From: Actinoplanes italicus
GTDB lineage: Bacteria; Actinomycetota; Actinomycetes; Mycobacteriales; Micromonosporaceae
Direction: 5' to 3'
DNA: 64,000 nucleotides
NCBI RefSeq assembly: GCF_003001815.1
Contig: NZ_PVMZ01000001.1
Coordinates: forward strand, 124,001 to 188,000
In this document: piece by piece, positions 9,141 through 17,102 of the stretch
Position numbering within the stretch: position 1 is the stretch's first letter
Layout: the number at the start of each line of letters is the position of its first letter
Program-made: the position numbers and the translations under genes
The notes under the pieces: generated by a model
Told to the model about the DNA's origin: nothing
Database searches by the model: none
The model's input: only the letters and a program-made list of their open reading frames with translations

Positions 9141-10274
9141 ATGCTCGGTCGCGAACGTGGTGACAGGCGACGGCGACTGCTCCCCCTGCCCGACCTGCCC
9201 GGCGCGGTGAAGAGCTTCATCGGCACCATCACCCGGCCCGACGTCCCCGGCCCCGCGCCTCGTAACGGCAATCCGGACGCCGTGGTGGACTGCGCGGTCT
9301 ACGCCGGCGGGCTCCGGCACGGCGGCTCCGCCCAGGTGCCGTACCCCGAGGCGGCCCGGCTGGCCCGTCGTCGCCGCGGCGCGTTCGTCTGGCTCGGTCT
9401 GCACGAACCCGACCTGGCCACGATGCGCCCGGTCGCCGAGGTGTTCGGGCTGCACGAGCTACTGGTCGACCAGGCCGTCTCGGGCGGCGGCCACCGTCCC
9501 GGCGTGGAGACCCTCGGCGAGGTGACCCGGCTGGTGCTGCGCACCGCGCGCTACGTCGAGCACGACAAGCTGACCGCCACCTCCGAGGTCGTCGAGACCG
9601 GGGACGTCACGGTGCTGATCGGACCCTGGTTCGCGATCACGGTGCGGCACGGCCCGGTCGGACCCCTCTGGGAGGTACGCAAGGAGCTGCAGAGCCGTCC
9701 CGAGGTGCTCCGCCAGGGACCGTGGTCGGTGGCGTACGCGGTGGGCAGCCGGATGGTCGACAGCTACCTGGACGTGGCCGAACACGTCGAGCACGACCTG
9801 GAGCGCATCGAGGAGGAGACCTTCGCCTCCGAGCGCACCTCCGATTTCGCCCATATCTACCAGCTCAAACGGGAGATGGTCGAGTTCAAGCGGGCGGTGC
9901 TGCCGCTGGCCGAGCCGCTGTCCCGGCTACTGGAGTCGCGCGGCCTGCCGGTCAGCCTGCGACCCTATCTGGAGGACGTCCGCGGCCGCCTGGCCCGGGC
10001 CGTGGACCGGGTCGGCAGCTTCGACGACCTTCTGAACTCGATCCTGCAGGCCCGGCTCGCGCAGGTGTCGGTGGACCAGAACCACGACATGCGCAAGATC
10101 GCCGCATGGGCCGCCATCGCCGCGGTGCCCACCGTCATCGCCGGCATCTTCGGGATGAACTTCGACGTGATGCCCGGCACCGGGGAGCCGTGGGGCTTCT
10201 ATGCCTCGGTCGGCACGATGCTCCTGATCGGTGGCGGCCTGTATCACCGTCTGAAAAAGTCCGGCTGGCTCTGA
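9141..10274 (+). CDS. CorA-family divalent-cation (Mg2+) transporter
   Basis: About 377 residues. A long cytoplasmic domain rich in acidic helices (about 150-300) precedes two C-terminal transmembrane helices. The first (KIAAWAAIAAVPTVIAGIFGMNF) ends in the diagnostic GMN motif, and the second is FYASVGTMLLIGGGLYHRL. This is a homopentameric Mg2+/Co2+ channel by family. The start is uncertain. ATG 9141 has GGAAGG upstream and matches usual N-termini, whereas ATG 9111 would be nearly leaderless behind a TACCTT -10-like box at 9095. It appears to be a single-gene unit. Confidence 0.88.
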   Translation: MLGRERGDRRRRLLPLPDLPGAVKSFIGTITRPDVPGPAPRNGNPDAVVDCAVYAGGLRHGGSAQVPYPEAARLARRRRGAFVWLGLHEPDLATMRPVAEVFGLHELLVDQAVSGGGHRPGVETLGEVTRLVLRTARYVEHDKLTATSEVVETGDVTVLIGPWFAITVRHGPVGPLWEVRKELQSRPEVLRQGPWSVAYAVGSRMVDSYLDVAEHVEHDLERIEEETFASERTSDFAHIYQLKREMVEFKRAVLPLAEPLSRLLESRGLPVSLRPYLEDVRGRLARAVDRVGSFDDLLNSILQARLAQVSVDQNHDMRKIAAWAAIAAVPTVIAGIFGMNFDVMPGTGEPWGFYASVGTMLLIGGGLYHRLKKSGWL

Positions 10275-10373
10275 TCACTCCGAGTAACTGTGCCATCTTC
10301 CCCCAATAAGGCCATCTTACAGGCCATATAGCCACCCGAACCCGAGCGTCTCGACCTACCAATGAACACGGCG

Positions 10374-10393
10374 AGTTACTAACTTAGGTAACT
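10374..10393. promoter_or_regulatory. Palindrome upstream of the flippase-acyltransferase gene
   Basis: AGTTAC and GTAACT face each other across an 8-bp spacer, about 25 bp before the GTG start at 10419, in an AT-rich leader. It could be an operator or part of the promoter. No regulator gene is adjacent. Confidence 0.35.
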
Positions 10394-10418
10394 GAGTCGA
10401 CCATTGGGGGGAATCAGC

Positions 10419-12995
10419 GTGACGGCAATCGACGCTTTGCCACGGCACGCCAAGCACGGCATGTTCACCGCCCTCAAGGGGCACGTGGACCTGTTCCTGA
10501 ACGCGGGCTCCCTGATGGCGACCACGCTCGTCACGTCCGTGTTCGGCTTCGCCTACTGGTGGGTGGCGGCGCAGTTCGCGCCGCAGGCGGCGGTCGGCCA
10601 GGCATCGGCCGCGGTCTCGGCGATGACCCTGATCGGCACGATCGGCATGTTCGGCATGGGCACCATGCTCATCTCCGAGCTGCCGACGATGGCCCGCGGC
10701 AAGTGGGACCTGATCTCCACCTGCCTGCTCACCGCCGGAACGGCCGCGACCGCCGGAGGCCTCGCCTACGTCATGGTCGCGAGCCTGTGGGTACCCAGCC
10801 TCCAGGACGCGCTCGGCGGGACGCCCGGCACGATCCTGCTGGTCGTCGGCATCGCCCTGAACGCCATGACCCTGGTCCTCGACGAGGCCATGGTCGGCCT
10901 CCTGCAGGGGCCGCTCCAGCTGATGCGCAACGCCTGGTTCTCGCTGATCAAGCTGGCACTGCTCGCTCTCGTGGTGGTGATACCGGGCCTGGCGCTGACC
11001 GGCACCGTACTGCTGCTGACCTGGGTGGCCGGTATCGTCGCCGCCACCGCGATCCTGTTCCGCACGCTGCGCCGCCGCCGCATGATCGACTCGCTGCAGC
11101 CCCGGCCGGGCCTGATGCGCGGTCGCGGGCGGGCCACGTTCGACCACAACCTGCTGAACCTGGCCACCTATCTGCCCCGGGCCGCACTGCCGCTGATCGT
11201 CACCGCCACCCTGTCGGCCGAGGCCAACGCGGCGTTCTACACCGCGTTCATGGTGCTGTCGTTCATGGCCATGGTGCCGGGCAACGTGGCGCTGACCCTG
11301 TTCGCGGTGACCGCCGGCGACCGGAGCGCGCTGCGGAGCAAGGTCCGGGTCGGCCTGGTGATCTGCCTCGGTGGAGGTCTCCCGGCATCGCTCGTGGTGT
11401 TCCTGCTGTCCGAGCAGATCATGGGCCTGTTCGGCGCGAACTACGCGAAGTCGGCGGGCGAGGCACTGGCGATCCTGTCGCTCACCTACGTGCCCTTCGT
11501 CTTCCACCACTTCTTCCTGGCCATCTCCCGGGTGCAGAACAAGCTGCGCGGCGCGGGGATCTTCTCGATCTTCGCGGGCGTGGCCGAGTTGCTGGCCGCC
11601 TGGTGGGCCGGCTCCACCGGCGATCTGAACGACCTGGTCACCGCGGTGGCCGTGGTGATGGCGATCGAGATGGTGCTGGTCGCCCCGATCGTGCTGAAGG
11701 TCGTCTTCGCGCCGGTCCCCGACATGTCCGCGGTATCAGAGGGAGTAAACGTCATGTCCACCACCAGCCTGACCCTGCACGAGCGTGCCTGGCTGCCGCT
11801 GGAGTACATCCGCACCGTCGGCCCGCTCGCCGGTGTCGACGCGGCACGGGTGCGCAACGCGCTGATCGGCCTGCACGCCATCGACCCCACTCACCGGGCG
11901 GTGTCCCGGCTGGACCGTTCCGGCGCCCGCTGGCAGCACATGGACGCCACGTCGTTCGCCGCCTACGTGCAGGAGGCGGTCACCGACATCGGCCACGGAC
12001 CGGTCGACTTCGACGCCATGACCCGGTACCTGCAGGCCGAGCCGCGGGCCCACCACCCGGTGCGGATCCTGGTCGGCGGCGGATACTTCGCGATGAAGGT
12101 GTCGCACGCCTACGGCGACGCAGGCCCGGTCAACACCCTGGTTCAAGAGCTGATCAAGGCGGCGTACGAGGGTCGCGCGGCCCGGATCGCGCCGTCCAAG
12201 CGTCACCGCACCGCCCTGGCGAAGGCGTGGTGGAAGCAGTTCGGCCTGAAGCCCGGCCGCTGGAAGGAGGGCCTGAGCTTCGCCCGCCCGCCGCACGTCG
12301 AGGAGGGGCCGGCGCGGCCGTGGCAGGCGAACCTCACCGTGGTCACGGCCCGGTCCGGTCACGTGCTCGGTCAGATGCGGACCTGGCGTGACCAGTACGC
12401 GCCCGGCGTCACCACCTCGGCGATCACGTTCGCGGCCTTCACCTCCGCGCTGATCGAACTGGGATTCCGTCCCGACCTGCGCGGGGGCACGTTCCTCGCC
12501 GACGCCCGCCGTTACCTCGACTCCGGCGTCAGCATCGACAGCAACTTCTGCATGGGGCCGTTCCTCACGCCGCCGAGTCTCACCGACCCGATGGCCATCC
12601 ACCGGACGCTCAAGGCGGAGCTGGCCACCGGCCGGATCCTGACCATGATGCTGCTCCGCGAGGGCAAGATTCTGCTCAGTGGCGCGCCGGGGATGCCGGA
12701 CCCGTACCCCACCGAGGTGGCCGCCGAGGCGCGTCCCCGGCTGACCTTCAGCAACCAGGGTCGGCACGACATGCTCGGTGACCTGCCGTGGGCGGTCGAG
12801 CCGGGTGGCCGGGTCAACCAGAGTGTGCCGACGCTCAACGGGCCGGAGGGCATCACGCTGACCACCAGCGAGATGAACGGGGTCCTGCACATGGAGGCCA
12901 CGTTCCACGCTTCGACCTACGACCCGGCGATGGTCGCCCGTGCCCTCGACATGGTGTGCCGCGACCCCGCCGGACTGATCATGGCAAAACGATGA
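10419..12995 (+). CDS. Fusion: polysaccharide/lipid flippase-like membrane domain plus condensation (PapA-like) acyltransferase domain
   Basis: An 858-residue protein starting at GTG 10419 behind a run of six G. Residues about 15-435 are a MATE/MOP-superfamily exporter of the Wzx/polysaccharide-flippase type: about 12 hydrophobic helices and a basic mid-loop (FRTLRRRRMIDSLQPRPG). Residues about 446-858 form a condensation-domain-like CoA-dependent acyltransferase. It opens with LTLHERAWLPLEYIRTVG and has an HxxxD active-site motif in SHAYGDAG (His about 563, Asp about 567). Counted from the internal Met that is position 118, close to the His of PapA5-type enzymes. No stop separates the halves. 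It stands alone, ending at a strong terminator. A plausible role is acylation and flipping of one lipid-linked substrate; this is inference. Confidence 0.8.
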   Translation: MTAIDALPRHAKHGMFTALKGHVDLFLNAGSLMATTLVTSVFGFAYWWVAAQFAPQAAVGQASAAVSAMTLIGTIGMFGMGTMLISELPTMARGKWDLISTCLLTAGTAATAGGLAYVMVASLWVPSLQDALGGTPGTILLVVGIALNAMTLVLDEAMVGLLQGPLQLMRNAWFSLIKLALLALVVVIPGLALTGTVLLLTWVAGIVAATAILFRTLRRRRMIDSLQPRPGLMRGRGRATFDHNLLNLATYLPRAALPLIVTATLSAEANAAFYTAFMVLSFMAMVPGNVALTLFAVTAGDRSALRSKVRVGLVICLGGGLPASLVVFLLSEQIMGLFGANYAKSAGEALAILSLTYVPFVFHHFFLAISRVQNKLRGAGIFSIFAGVAELLAAWWAGSTGDLNDLVTAVAVVMAIEMVLVAPIVLKVVFAPVPDMSAVSEGVNVMSTTSLTLHERAWLPLEYIRTVGPLAGVDAARVRNALIGLHAIDPTHRAVSRLDRSGARWQHMDATSFAAYVQEAVTDIGHGPVDFDAMTRYLQAEPRAHHPVRILVGGGYFAMKVSHAYGDAGPVNTLVQELIKAAYEGRAARIAPSKRHRTALAKAWWKQFGLKPGRWKEGLSFARPPHVEEGPARPWQANLTVVTARSGHVLGQMRTWRDQYAPGVTTSAITFAAFTSALIELGFRPDLRGGTFLADARRYLDSGVSIDSNFCMGPFLTPPSLTDPMAIHRTLKAELATGRILTMMLLREGKILLSGAPGMPDPYPTEVAAEARPRLTFSNQGRHDMLGDLPWAVEPGGRVNQSVPTLNGPEGITLTTSEMNGVLHMEATFHASTYDPAMVARALDMVCRDPAGLIMAKR
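11739..11756 (+). promoter_or_regulatory. Internal ribosome-binding site and ATG at the domain junction
   Basis: GAGGGAG sits 8 bp before an in-frame ATG at 11754, exactly where the flippase helices end and the acyltransferase domain begins (MSTTSLTLHERAWLPL). This is better spaced than most starts in the window and could yield a free 413-residue acyltransferase alongside the fusion. An annotation error or base-calling slip that merged two genes would look similar, but the frame runs through with no stop. Confidence 0.5.
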
Positions 12996-13017
12996 AATAA
13001 CAATTTATGTACGAAAG

Positions 13018-13047
13018 CGCCCGGCCGCTGAATCCAGCGGCCGGGCG
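13018..13047. terminator. Strong hairpin terminator
   Basis: A perfect 13-bp stem (CGCCCGGCCGCTG and its complement) with an AATC loop, 22 bp after the flippase-acyltransferase stop and 41 bp before the convergent repeat-protein stop. Flanking T-rich sequence fits a bidirectional terminator. Confidence 0.85.
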
Positions 13048-13088
13048 TTCGTTATTCGCGAGCCGGACCGGCGCTCATCGAATCATGA

Positions 13089-14135
13089 TCAATTGCGCGG
13101 GCCGTTCTGGCCGCCGTTGCGCGGGCCATTGTTGTTCTGGCCACCGTTCTGCTGCTGGCCACCGTTGTTCTGCTGGCCACCGTTATTCTGCTGGCCGCCG
13201 TTCTGCTGCTGCCCGCCGGCGTTCTGCTGCTGACCACCGGACTGCTGGCCGCCGGCGCCCTGCTGGCTGCCGGTCTGCTGACCATCCGGCTGCTGGCCAC
13301 CGGACTGCTGCCCGCCGGTGCTCTGCCCGCCGGTGCTCTGCCCGCCGGTGCTCTGCCCGCCGGTGCTCTGCCCGCCGGTGCTCTGCCCGCCGGTGCTCTG
13401 CCCGCCGGTGCTCTGCTGGCCGGTGTTCTGCTGGCCGGTGTTCTGCTGGCCGGTGTTCTGCTGGCCGGTGTTCTGCTGGCCGGTGTTCTGCTGCTGGTTT
13501 CCGGCAGGCGCACCCTGGCCACCACCGGGGGTGTGCTGACCAGGGCCGCCCCCCGGGCCGTGGGGTCCCTGGGGACCCTTCGGGCCCTGTCCCGGACCGT
13601 CGTGTCCCGGACCGCCGGGACCGCCGTGGCTCGGGCCGCCCGGGTGGCCGTGTCCGGGACCGCCCGGACCGCCGTGACCCCCCGGGCCGGTGTTCCGCAG
13701 CACGGGCAGCGAGAGCGCCACCGTGCGCGTCTGAGTACGTGACTTGAAGCCGCAGTCGTCGTACGAGATGGTCGCCCACAGCTTGGCCACACCGGGCCGC
13801 TGCAGGTACGGCGTGACACGGACCTTGACGGAGTCGGTGCGCCCCGGCCACAGCTTGTCGCCGCGGGTGAACGACGCCGAGCGCTTGAAGCCGGTGTAGT
13901 CGACACGGACCTTCTCGCCGCGGACGCGGACCTCGGCGTCGCAGATCGGCCGGTCGGTACGCCACTGGATGGTCACCCAGCTACCGGTGTTGGCCCGTAC
14001 CGACTGGAGCCAGCTCGACACCGGCTGAGGGCCACGGGCTGCGGCGCCGGCCGGGGCCGTGGTGACCGTCGCCGCCATCCCGAAAGCCGCCGTGGACAGG
14101 GCGACGATCGCCCCGAGTCGCTGTGTCTTCCGCAT
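13089..14135 (-). CDS. Secreted protein with Gln/Gly/Asn-rich tandem-repeat tail
   Basis: 348 residues from ATG 14135, preceded by GGAGGAA. A signal peptide (about 1-33, ending in AGAAA) leads to a compact domain (about 34-150) with two cysteines (PICDAEV, YDDCGFK) and beta-rich sequence (SWVTIQWRTDRPI). A collagen-like Gly-Pro/His segment (GPGGHGGPGGPGHGHPGG) follows, then pentapeptide arrays QQNTG and QSTGG, ending in QQ/NNGG repeats. The N-terminal domain resembles a small exported module found next to low-complexity tails in actinobacteria; no enzyme motif is seen. The tail could be a spacer or surface/aggregating material. It is convergent with the flippase-acyltransferase gene. Function unknown. 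Confidence 0.8.
   Translation of the reverse strand: MRKTQRLGAIVALSTAAFGMAATVTTAPAGAAARGPQPVSSWLQSVRANTGSWVTIQWRTDRPICDAEVRVRGEKVRVDYTGFKRSASFTRGDKLWPGRTDSVKVRVTPYLQRPGVAKLWATISYDDCGFKSRTQTRTVALSLPVLRNTGPGGHGGPGGPGHGHPGGPSHGGPGGPGHDGPGQGPKGPQGPHGPGGGPGQHTPGGGQGAPAGNQQQNTGQQNTGQQNTGQQNTGQQNTGQQSTGGQSTGGQSTGGQSTGGQSTGGQSTGGQSTGGQQSGGQQPDGQQTGSQQGAGGQQSGGQQQNAGGQQQNGGQQNNGGQQNNGGQQQNGGQNNNGPRNGGQNGPRN
13321..13485. repeat. 15-bp tandem repeat inside the secreted-protein gene
   Basis: Eleven contiguous 15-bp units: six GCTCTGCCCGCCGGT, one intermediate, then four GTTCTGCTGGCCGGT. On the reverse strand they encode QSTGG and QQNTG pentapeptides. The multiple-of-three unit keeps the frame, so copy number can vary without breaking the protein. 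Confidence 0.95.
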
Positions 14136-14341
14136 CAGAAATTCCTCCAGTACCTGAGTCCGCCGCATCACCTGCCGGCCTGACGAAACGGACAATATGC
14201 GGATTCAGCGCAAAGGCGGCTACTTTCAACGGTGTTTCGGCATGAAAAAGATAATCCGGACAAAATGTTTAGAACGCCTTGACCGAAAAGATGATGTTGC
14301 CGAGGTGGGCTGAATGGTCGGTAAGCGGGTAAAGCGACCAC

Positions 14342-14686
14342 ATGACACAGCACACCGCACCAGAAGACCTCGGCGCGCCGGTGTCGTACCTCGTCCTTAA
14401 GGACGGCACGGACGTCTACGACCGCTCCGGCGACCCGGTGGGCACGGTCAGTCACGTGCTCGCCGACGAGCATGCCGGCATCTTCCACGGCCTGCTCATC
14501 AACACCTCGGACGGTCACCGGTTCGCCGGTGCCGACCAGGTCGACGGCCTGTTCGAGCGCGGCGTGATCGTCGCCGAACCGGCTGCGGGGCTGGCCACGC
14601 CATCCGCCGACACACCCGCCGGGCTGGCCGAGAACCGCGCCACAGGGCTGCAGCGGGCCTGGGCGTGGCTGGTCGAGCCCAAATAA
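14342..14686 (+). CDS. PRC-barrel-like small protein
   Basis: 114 residues. The N-terminal half (APVSYLVLKDGTDVYDRSGDPVGTVSHVLADEHAGIFHGLLIN) has the beta pattern of a PRC barrel: a domain-boundary Gly-Asp turn (SGDPVGTV), then a line describing effect on the protein surface. The tail is Ala/Pro-rich and ends in a Trp-containing helix. PRC-barrel proteins of this size are common, mostly uncharacterised, and sometimes stress-linked. The gene is divergent from the secreted repeat protein (206 bp between starts) and is followed directly by a terminator, so it is monocistronic. Confidence 0.7.
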   Translation: MTQHTAPEDLGAPVSYLVLKDGTDVYDRSGDPVGTVSHVLADEHAGIFHGLLINTSDGHRFAGADQVDGLFERGVIVAEPAAGLATPSADTPAGLAENRATGLQRAWAWLVEPK

Positions 14687-14690
14687 TGAA

Positions 14691-14727
14691 AAAGACCGGC
14701 CCGTCATGAAAAATCGGGCCGGTCTTT
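14691..14727. terminator. Bidirectional terminator
   Basis: A 13-bp perfect stem, AAAGACCGGCCCG with its complement ending in CTTT, and an 11-nt loop. It lies between the convergent PRC-barrel gene and the KAS III gene. The A-rich start and T-rich end make it suitable in both directions. Confidence 0.9.
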
Positions 14728-14739
14728 CGCGTACGTCGG

Positions 14740-15726
14740 TCAATGCCCCCAGCGCACCAGCGCGGCGCCCATCGACATGCCGCCGCCGAAACCGGCCAGC
14801 AACACCAGCTCGCCGTCGCGCAGCGATCCGTTGCGGCTCGCCTCGTCCAGGGTGACCGGGAGGGACGCGCTGCCCACGTTGCCGTACCAGGGCAGCGTCA
14901 GGTGGGTGTGCGCGTTCTGCAGGCCGGCCGAGTTCACCAGCTCCTGCAGCATGATGCCGTTGGCCTGGTGCGGCACGAAGTGGTCGACGTCCTCGGCCTT
15001 GAACTCGTTGCGCCGCAGCAGCGCGTCGAGCGCCGGCGGCACCGAGGTGGCCACGAAGTCGCGGACGCCGCGGCCGTCCATCCGGAAGAAGTGGTCCCCG
15101 GCCGCGACCGTCTCCGCCGAGGCCGGCAGGCGGCTGCCACCCGCCTTGATGTGGATGAGGTCGTTCGCGTCACCCCGGGAGGCCAGGTCCAGGTCGATGA
15201 TGCCGTAGCCCTCGGGCACCCGGCCGACCACCGCGGCACCGGCGCCGTCGCCGAAGAGCACGGCGGTACGCCGGTCGCTGAAGTCCAGGATGCGCGAGTA
15301 GACGTCCGACGCGATCACCAGCACCAGCGCGTCGGGCTGTGCCCGCACCAGGCCGTTCGCCACGCCGAGGGCGTAGACGAAGCCGGCGCAGACCGCGTTG
15401 ACGTCGAAGCAGGCGGCCTGGGTGGCGCCGATCGCGTACTGCACCAGGTTCGACGTCGGCGGCTGCGGCGAGTCCCCGGTCGAGGTGGAGACGATGATGT
15501 AATCGATTTCGGCCGCAGCCACTCCGGCCCGCTCCAGCGCCGCGTGTGCCGCGCGGACCGCCAGATCGGACGCCGCCTGATCCGGGGCGGCGAACCTGCG
15601 CGCCTCGATCAGGGTCTTCCGGGACACCCACTCCGGGTCCGCGTCGGGCACCAGAGCGAGCAGATCCACATTGGTCACGACTCGTTCCGGGAGGTACGAC
15701 CCGGTACCGAGAATCCCTACCGCCAC
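14740..15726 (-). CDS. 3-oxoacyl-ACP synthase III (FabH-like), stand-alone
   Basis: 328 residues from GTG 15726, preceded by GGGGGA at 6 bp. The thiolase-fold triad is complete: Cys about 113 (NAVCAG), His about 253 (VPHQANGIM) and Asn about 283 (YGNVGSAS). The ends ILGTGSYLPERVVTN and LLAGFGGGMSMGAALVRW are typical. It condenses an acyl-CoA starter with malonyl-ACP. No fab cluster, ACP or PKS gene is next to it, so it could prime a special fatty acid or make a specialised acyl chain instead of housekeeping lipids. Confidence 0.9.
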   Translation of the reverse strand: MAVGILGTGSYLPERVVTNVDLLALVPDADPEWVSRKTLIEARRFAAPDQAASDLAVRAAHAALERAGVAAAEIDYIIVSTSTGDSPQPPTSNLVQYAIGATQAACFDVNAVCAGFVYALGVANGLVRAQPDALVLVIASDVYSRILDFSDRRTAVLFGDGAGAAVVGRVPEGYGIIDLDLASRGDANDLIHIKAGGSRLPASAETVAAGDHFFRMDGRGVRDFVATSVPPALDALLRRNEFKAEDVDHFVPHQANGIMLQELVNSAGLQNAHTHLTLPWYGNVGSASLPVTLDEASRNGSLRDGELVLLAGFGGGMSMGAALVRWGH

Positions 15727-15879
15727 GCCTGTTCCCCCAGCTCTCCGCACGTTTTCACGTTTCACGCTCCCGCCCTGCAAACGTAGTTGCGCAGGGCGGG
15801 AACTAGCGGATCGATCAGCTGGCGGTTCGGCTGATTAAGAACGGACAGTCGTTAGGCCACCATCGGCCCGCGGGCGTGT

Positions 15880-16839
15880 CTACTGACGACCGCGGTCGCG
15901 GTAGGTCCAGGAGCCGTCACCCAGCGTGGTGCGACCGGCGCGGTTGCCCGACTGCTGCTGCTGTTGCTGCGGCTGCGGCTGCGGCTGCTGCCACTGCTGA
16001 CCGGCCGGCTGCCCGCCGAACGGGACCTGGGCCGATGTCTTCGCCTGGGCCCGCTCCTGGGCGTGCCGGGTGTCGATGCGTGCCCGCAGGTACTCGGCGG
16101 CCGCCCGGTCCTCCTCGGTGGGAGCCGAGACCAGGGCGTACCCCATGCCGATGATCGCGAAGACCACCGCGGCGCCGACCGGCACCAGCAGACCTGCCGC
16201 GGTCGCGCCCTCGACCGAGCCGAACTCGGCCTCCGGGACCACCGACATGGCGAGCATGCCGGTGAAGTGCATGCCGTTGACCGCGACGCCCATCACCAAT
16301 GCGGAGATGAAGATCGCGATCGGCTTGGTGACGACCAGGGTGAGCCAGAGCGCGACGGTCGCGGCGACCACGGCGATCGCGATCGAGGCGATCACCTCAC
16401 GGCCGGAGTAGTGGATCTCGCCGCGCAGCTGCATGGCCGCCATGCCGGTGTAGTGCATGGCCGCCACGCCGAGACCGGCCAGGATGCCGCCGATCAGGAT
16501 CCGGATCTTGGAGGCCGTCCGTCCCAGCAGCGCGATGGACAGGCCGACGCCGACCGAGACCAGCGCGATGACGGCGCTGGCCACCGTCAGGCCGATGTCG
16601 TAACGGATCGGCGTGCCGTCCACGTCGAAGCCCATCATGGCCACGAAGTGCATGCTCCAGATACCGGTCGCGCCGATGGCGACCGCAGCCAGGGTGAGCC
16701 ACCAGAAACGCTCACCGCTGGTCTTGGCCGACCTGAGCCGAACAGCGCTGGTGAGACCGAGTAGTGATCCGAGCACGGAAAGGATGTAGCTGACCGTTGG
16801 GGTCAGCGCCCCGTACTCGAAATGATGGATCTGCGCCAT
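15880..16839 (-). CDS. MHYT-domain integral membrane sensor
   Basis: 319 residues with seven predicted membrane helices (about 12-240). Three MHYT-type motifs lie at the ends of helices: SMHFVAMMGF (about 62), AMHYTGMAAM (about 126) and GMHFTGMLAM (about 189). The family is proposed to bind copper and sense O2, CO or NO through the Met/His residues. The C-terminal tail (about 240-319) is cytoplasmic and unusually rich in Gln (PQPQPQQQQQQ). There is no attached GGDEF, EAL or kinase domain, so signalling would need a partner. The REC-GAF gene upstream on the same strand is a candidate, with 263 bp between them. Confidence 0.88.
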   Translation of the reverse strand: MAQIHHFEYGALTPTVSYILSVLGSLLGLTSAVRLRSAKTSGERFWWLTLAAVAIGATGIWSMHFVAMMGFDVDGTPIRYDIGLTVASAVIALVSVGVGLSIALLGRTASKIRILIGGILAGLGVAAMHYTGMAAMQLRGEIHYSGREVIASIAIAVVAATVALWLTLVVTKPIAIFISALVMGVAVNGMHFTGMLAMSVVPEAEFGSVEGATAAGLLVPVGAAVVFAIIGMGYALVSAPTEEDRAAAEYLRARIDTRHAQERAQAKTSAQVPFGGQPAGQQWQQPQPQPQQQQQQSGNRAGRTTLGDGSWTYRDRGRQ

Positions 16840-17102
16840 CTCGCGCTGTTCCTCTCGTTTGCGAATCCGCCGGGCTGCATACTGCCCGCACCACCGCCAT
16901 GGGCGTGACTGATTGTGACGCAGGTTTCGTTAAGAGAGAACGTGCACAGCATCTCGATTTGGATCACGCCAAACGTGAGACCGGGCGGCTACCCGCACTT
17001 AGGGCTCATATTGCGACAGAACGTGACACAGCGATCACGAAGGAATTGTGACACCTAATATAACTTTCGGTAACACCGGAGAAATCCTCATATAGGTACG
17101 GT

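Noticed and set aside
10559..12391. 610-residue forward frame inside the flippase-acyltransferase gene
   Set aside because: Out-of-frame shadow with Arg/Pro/Gly bias and no membrane helices. The other frame shows clear transmembrane and HxxxD motifs.
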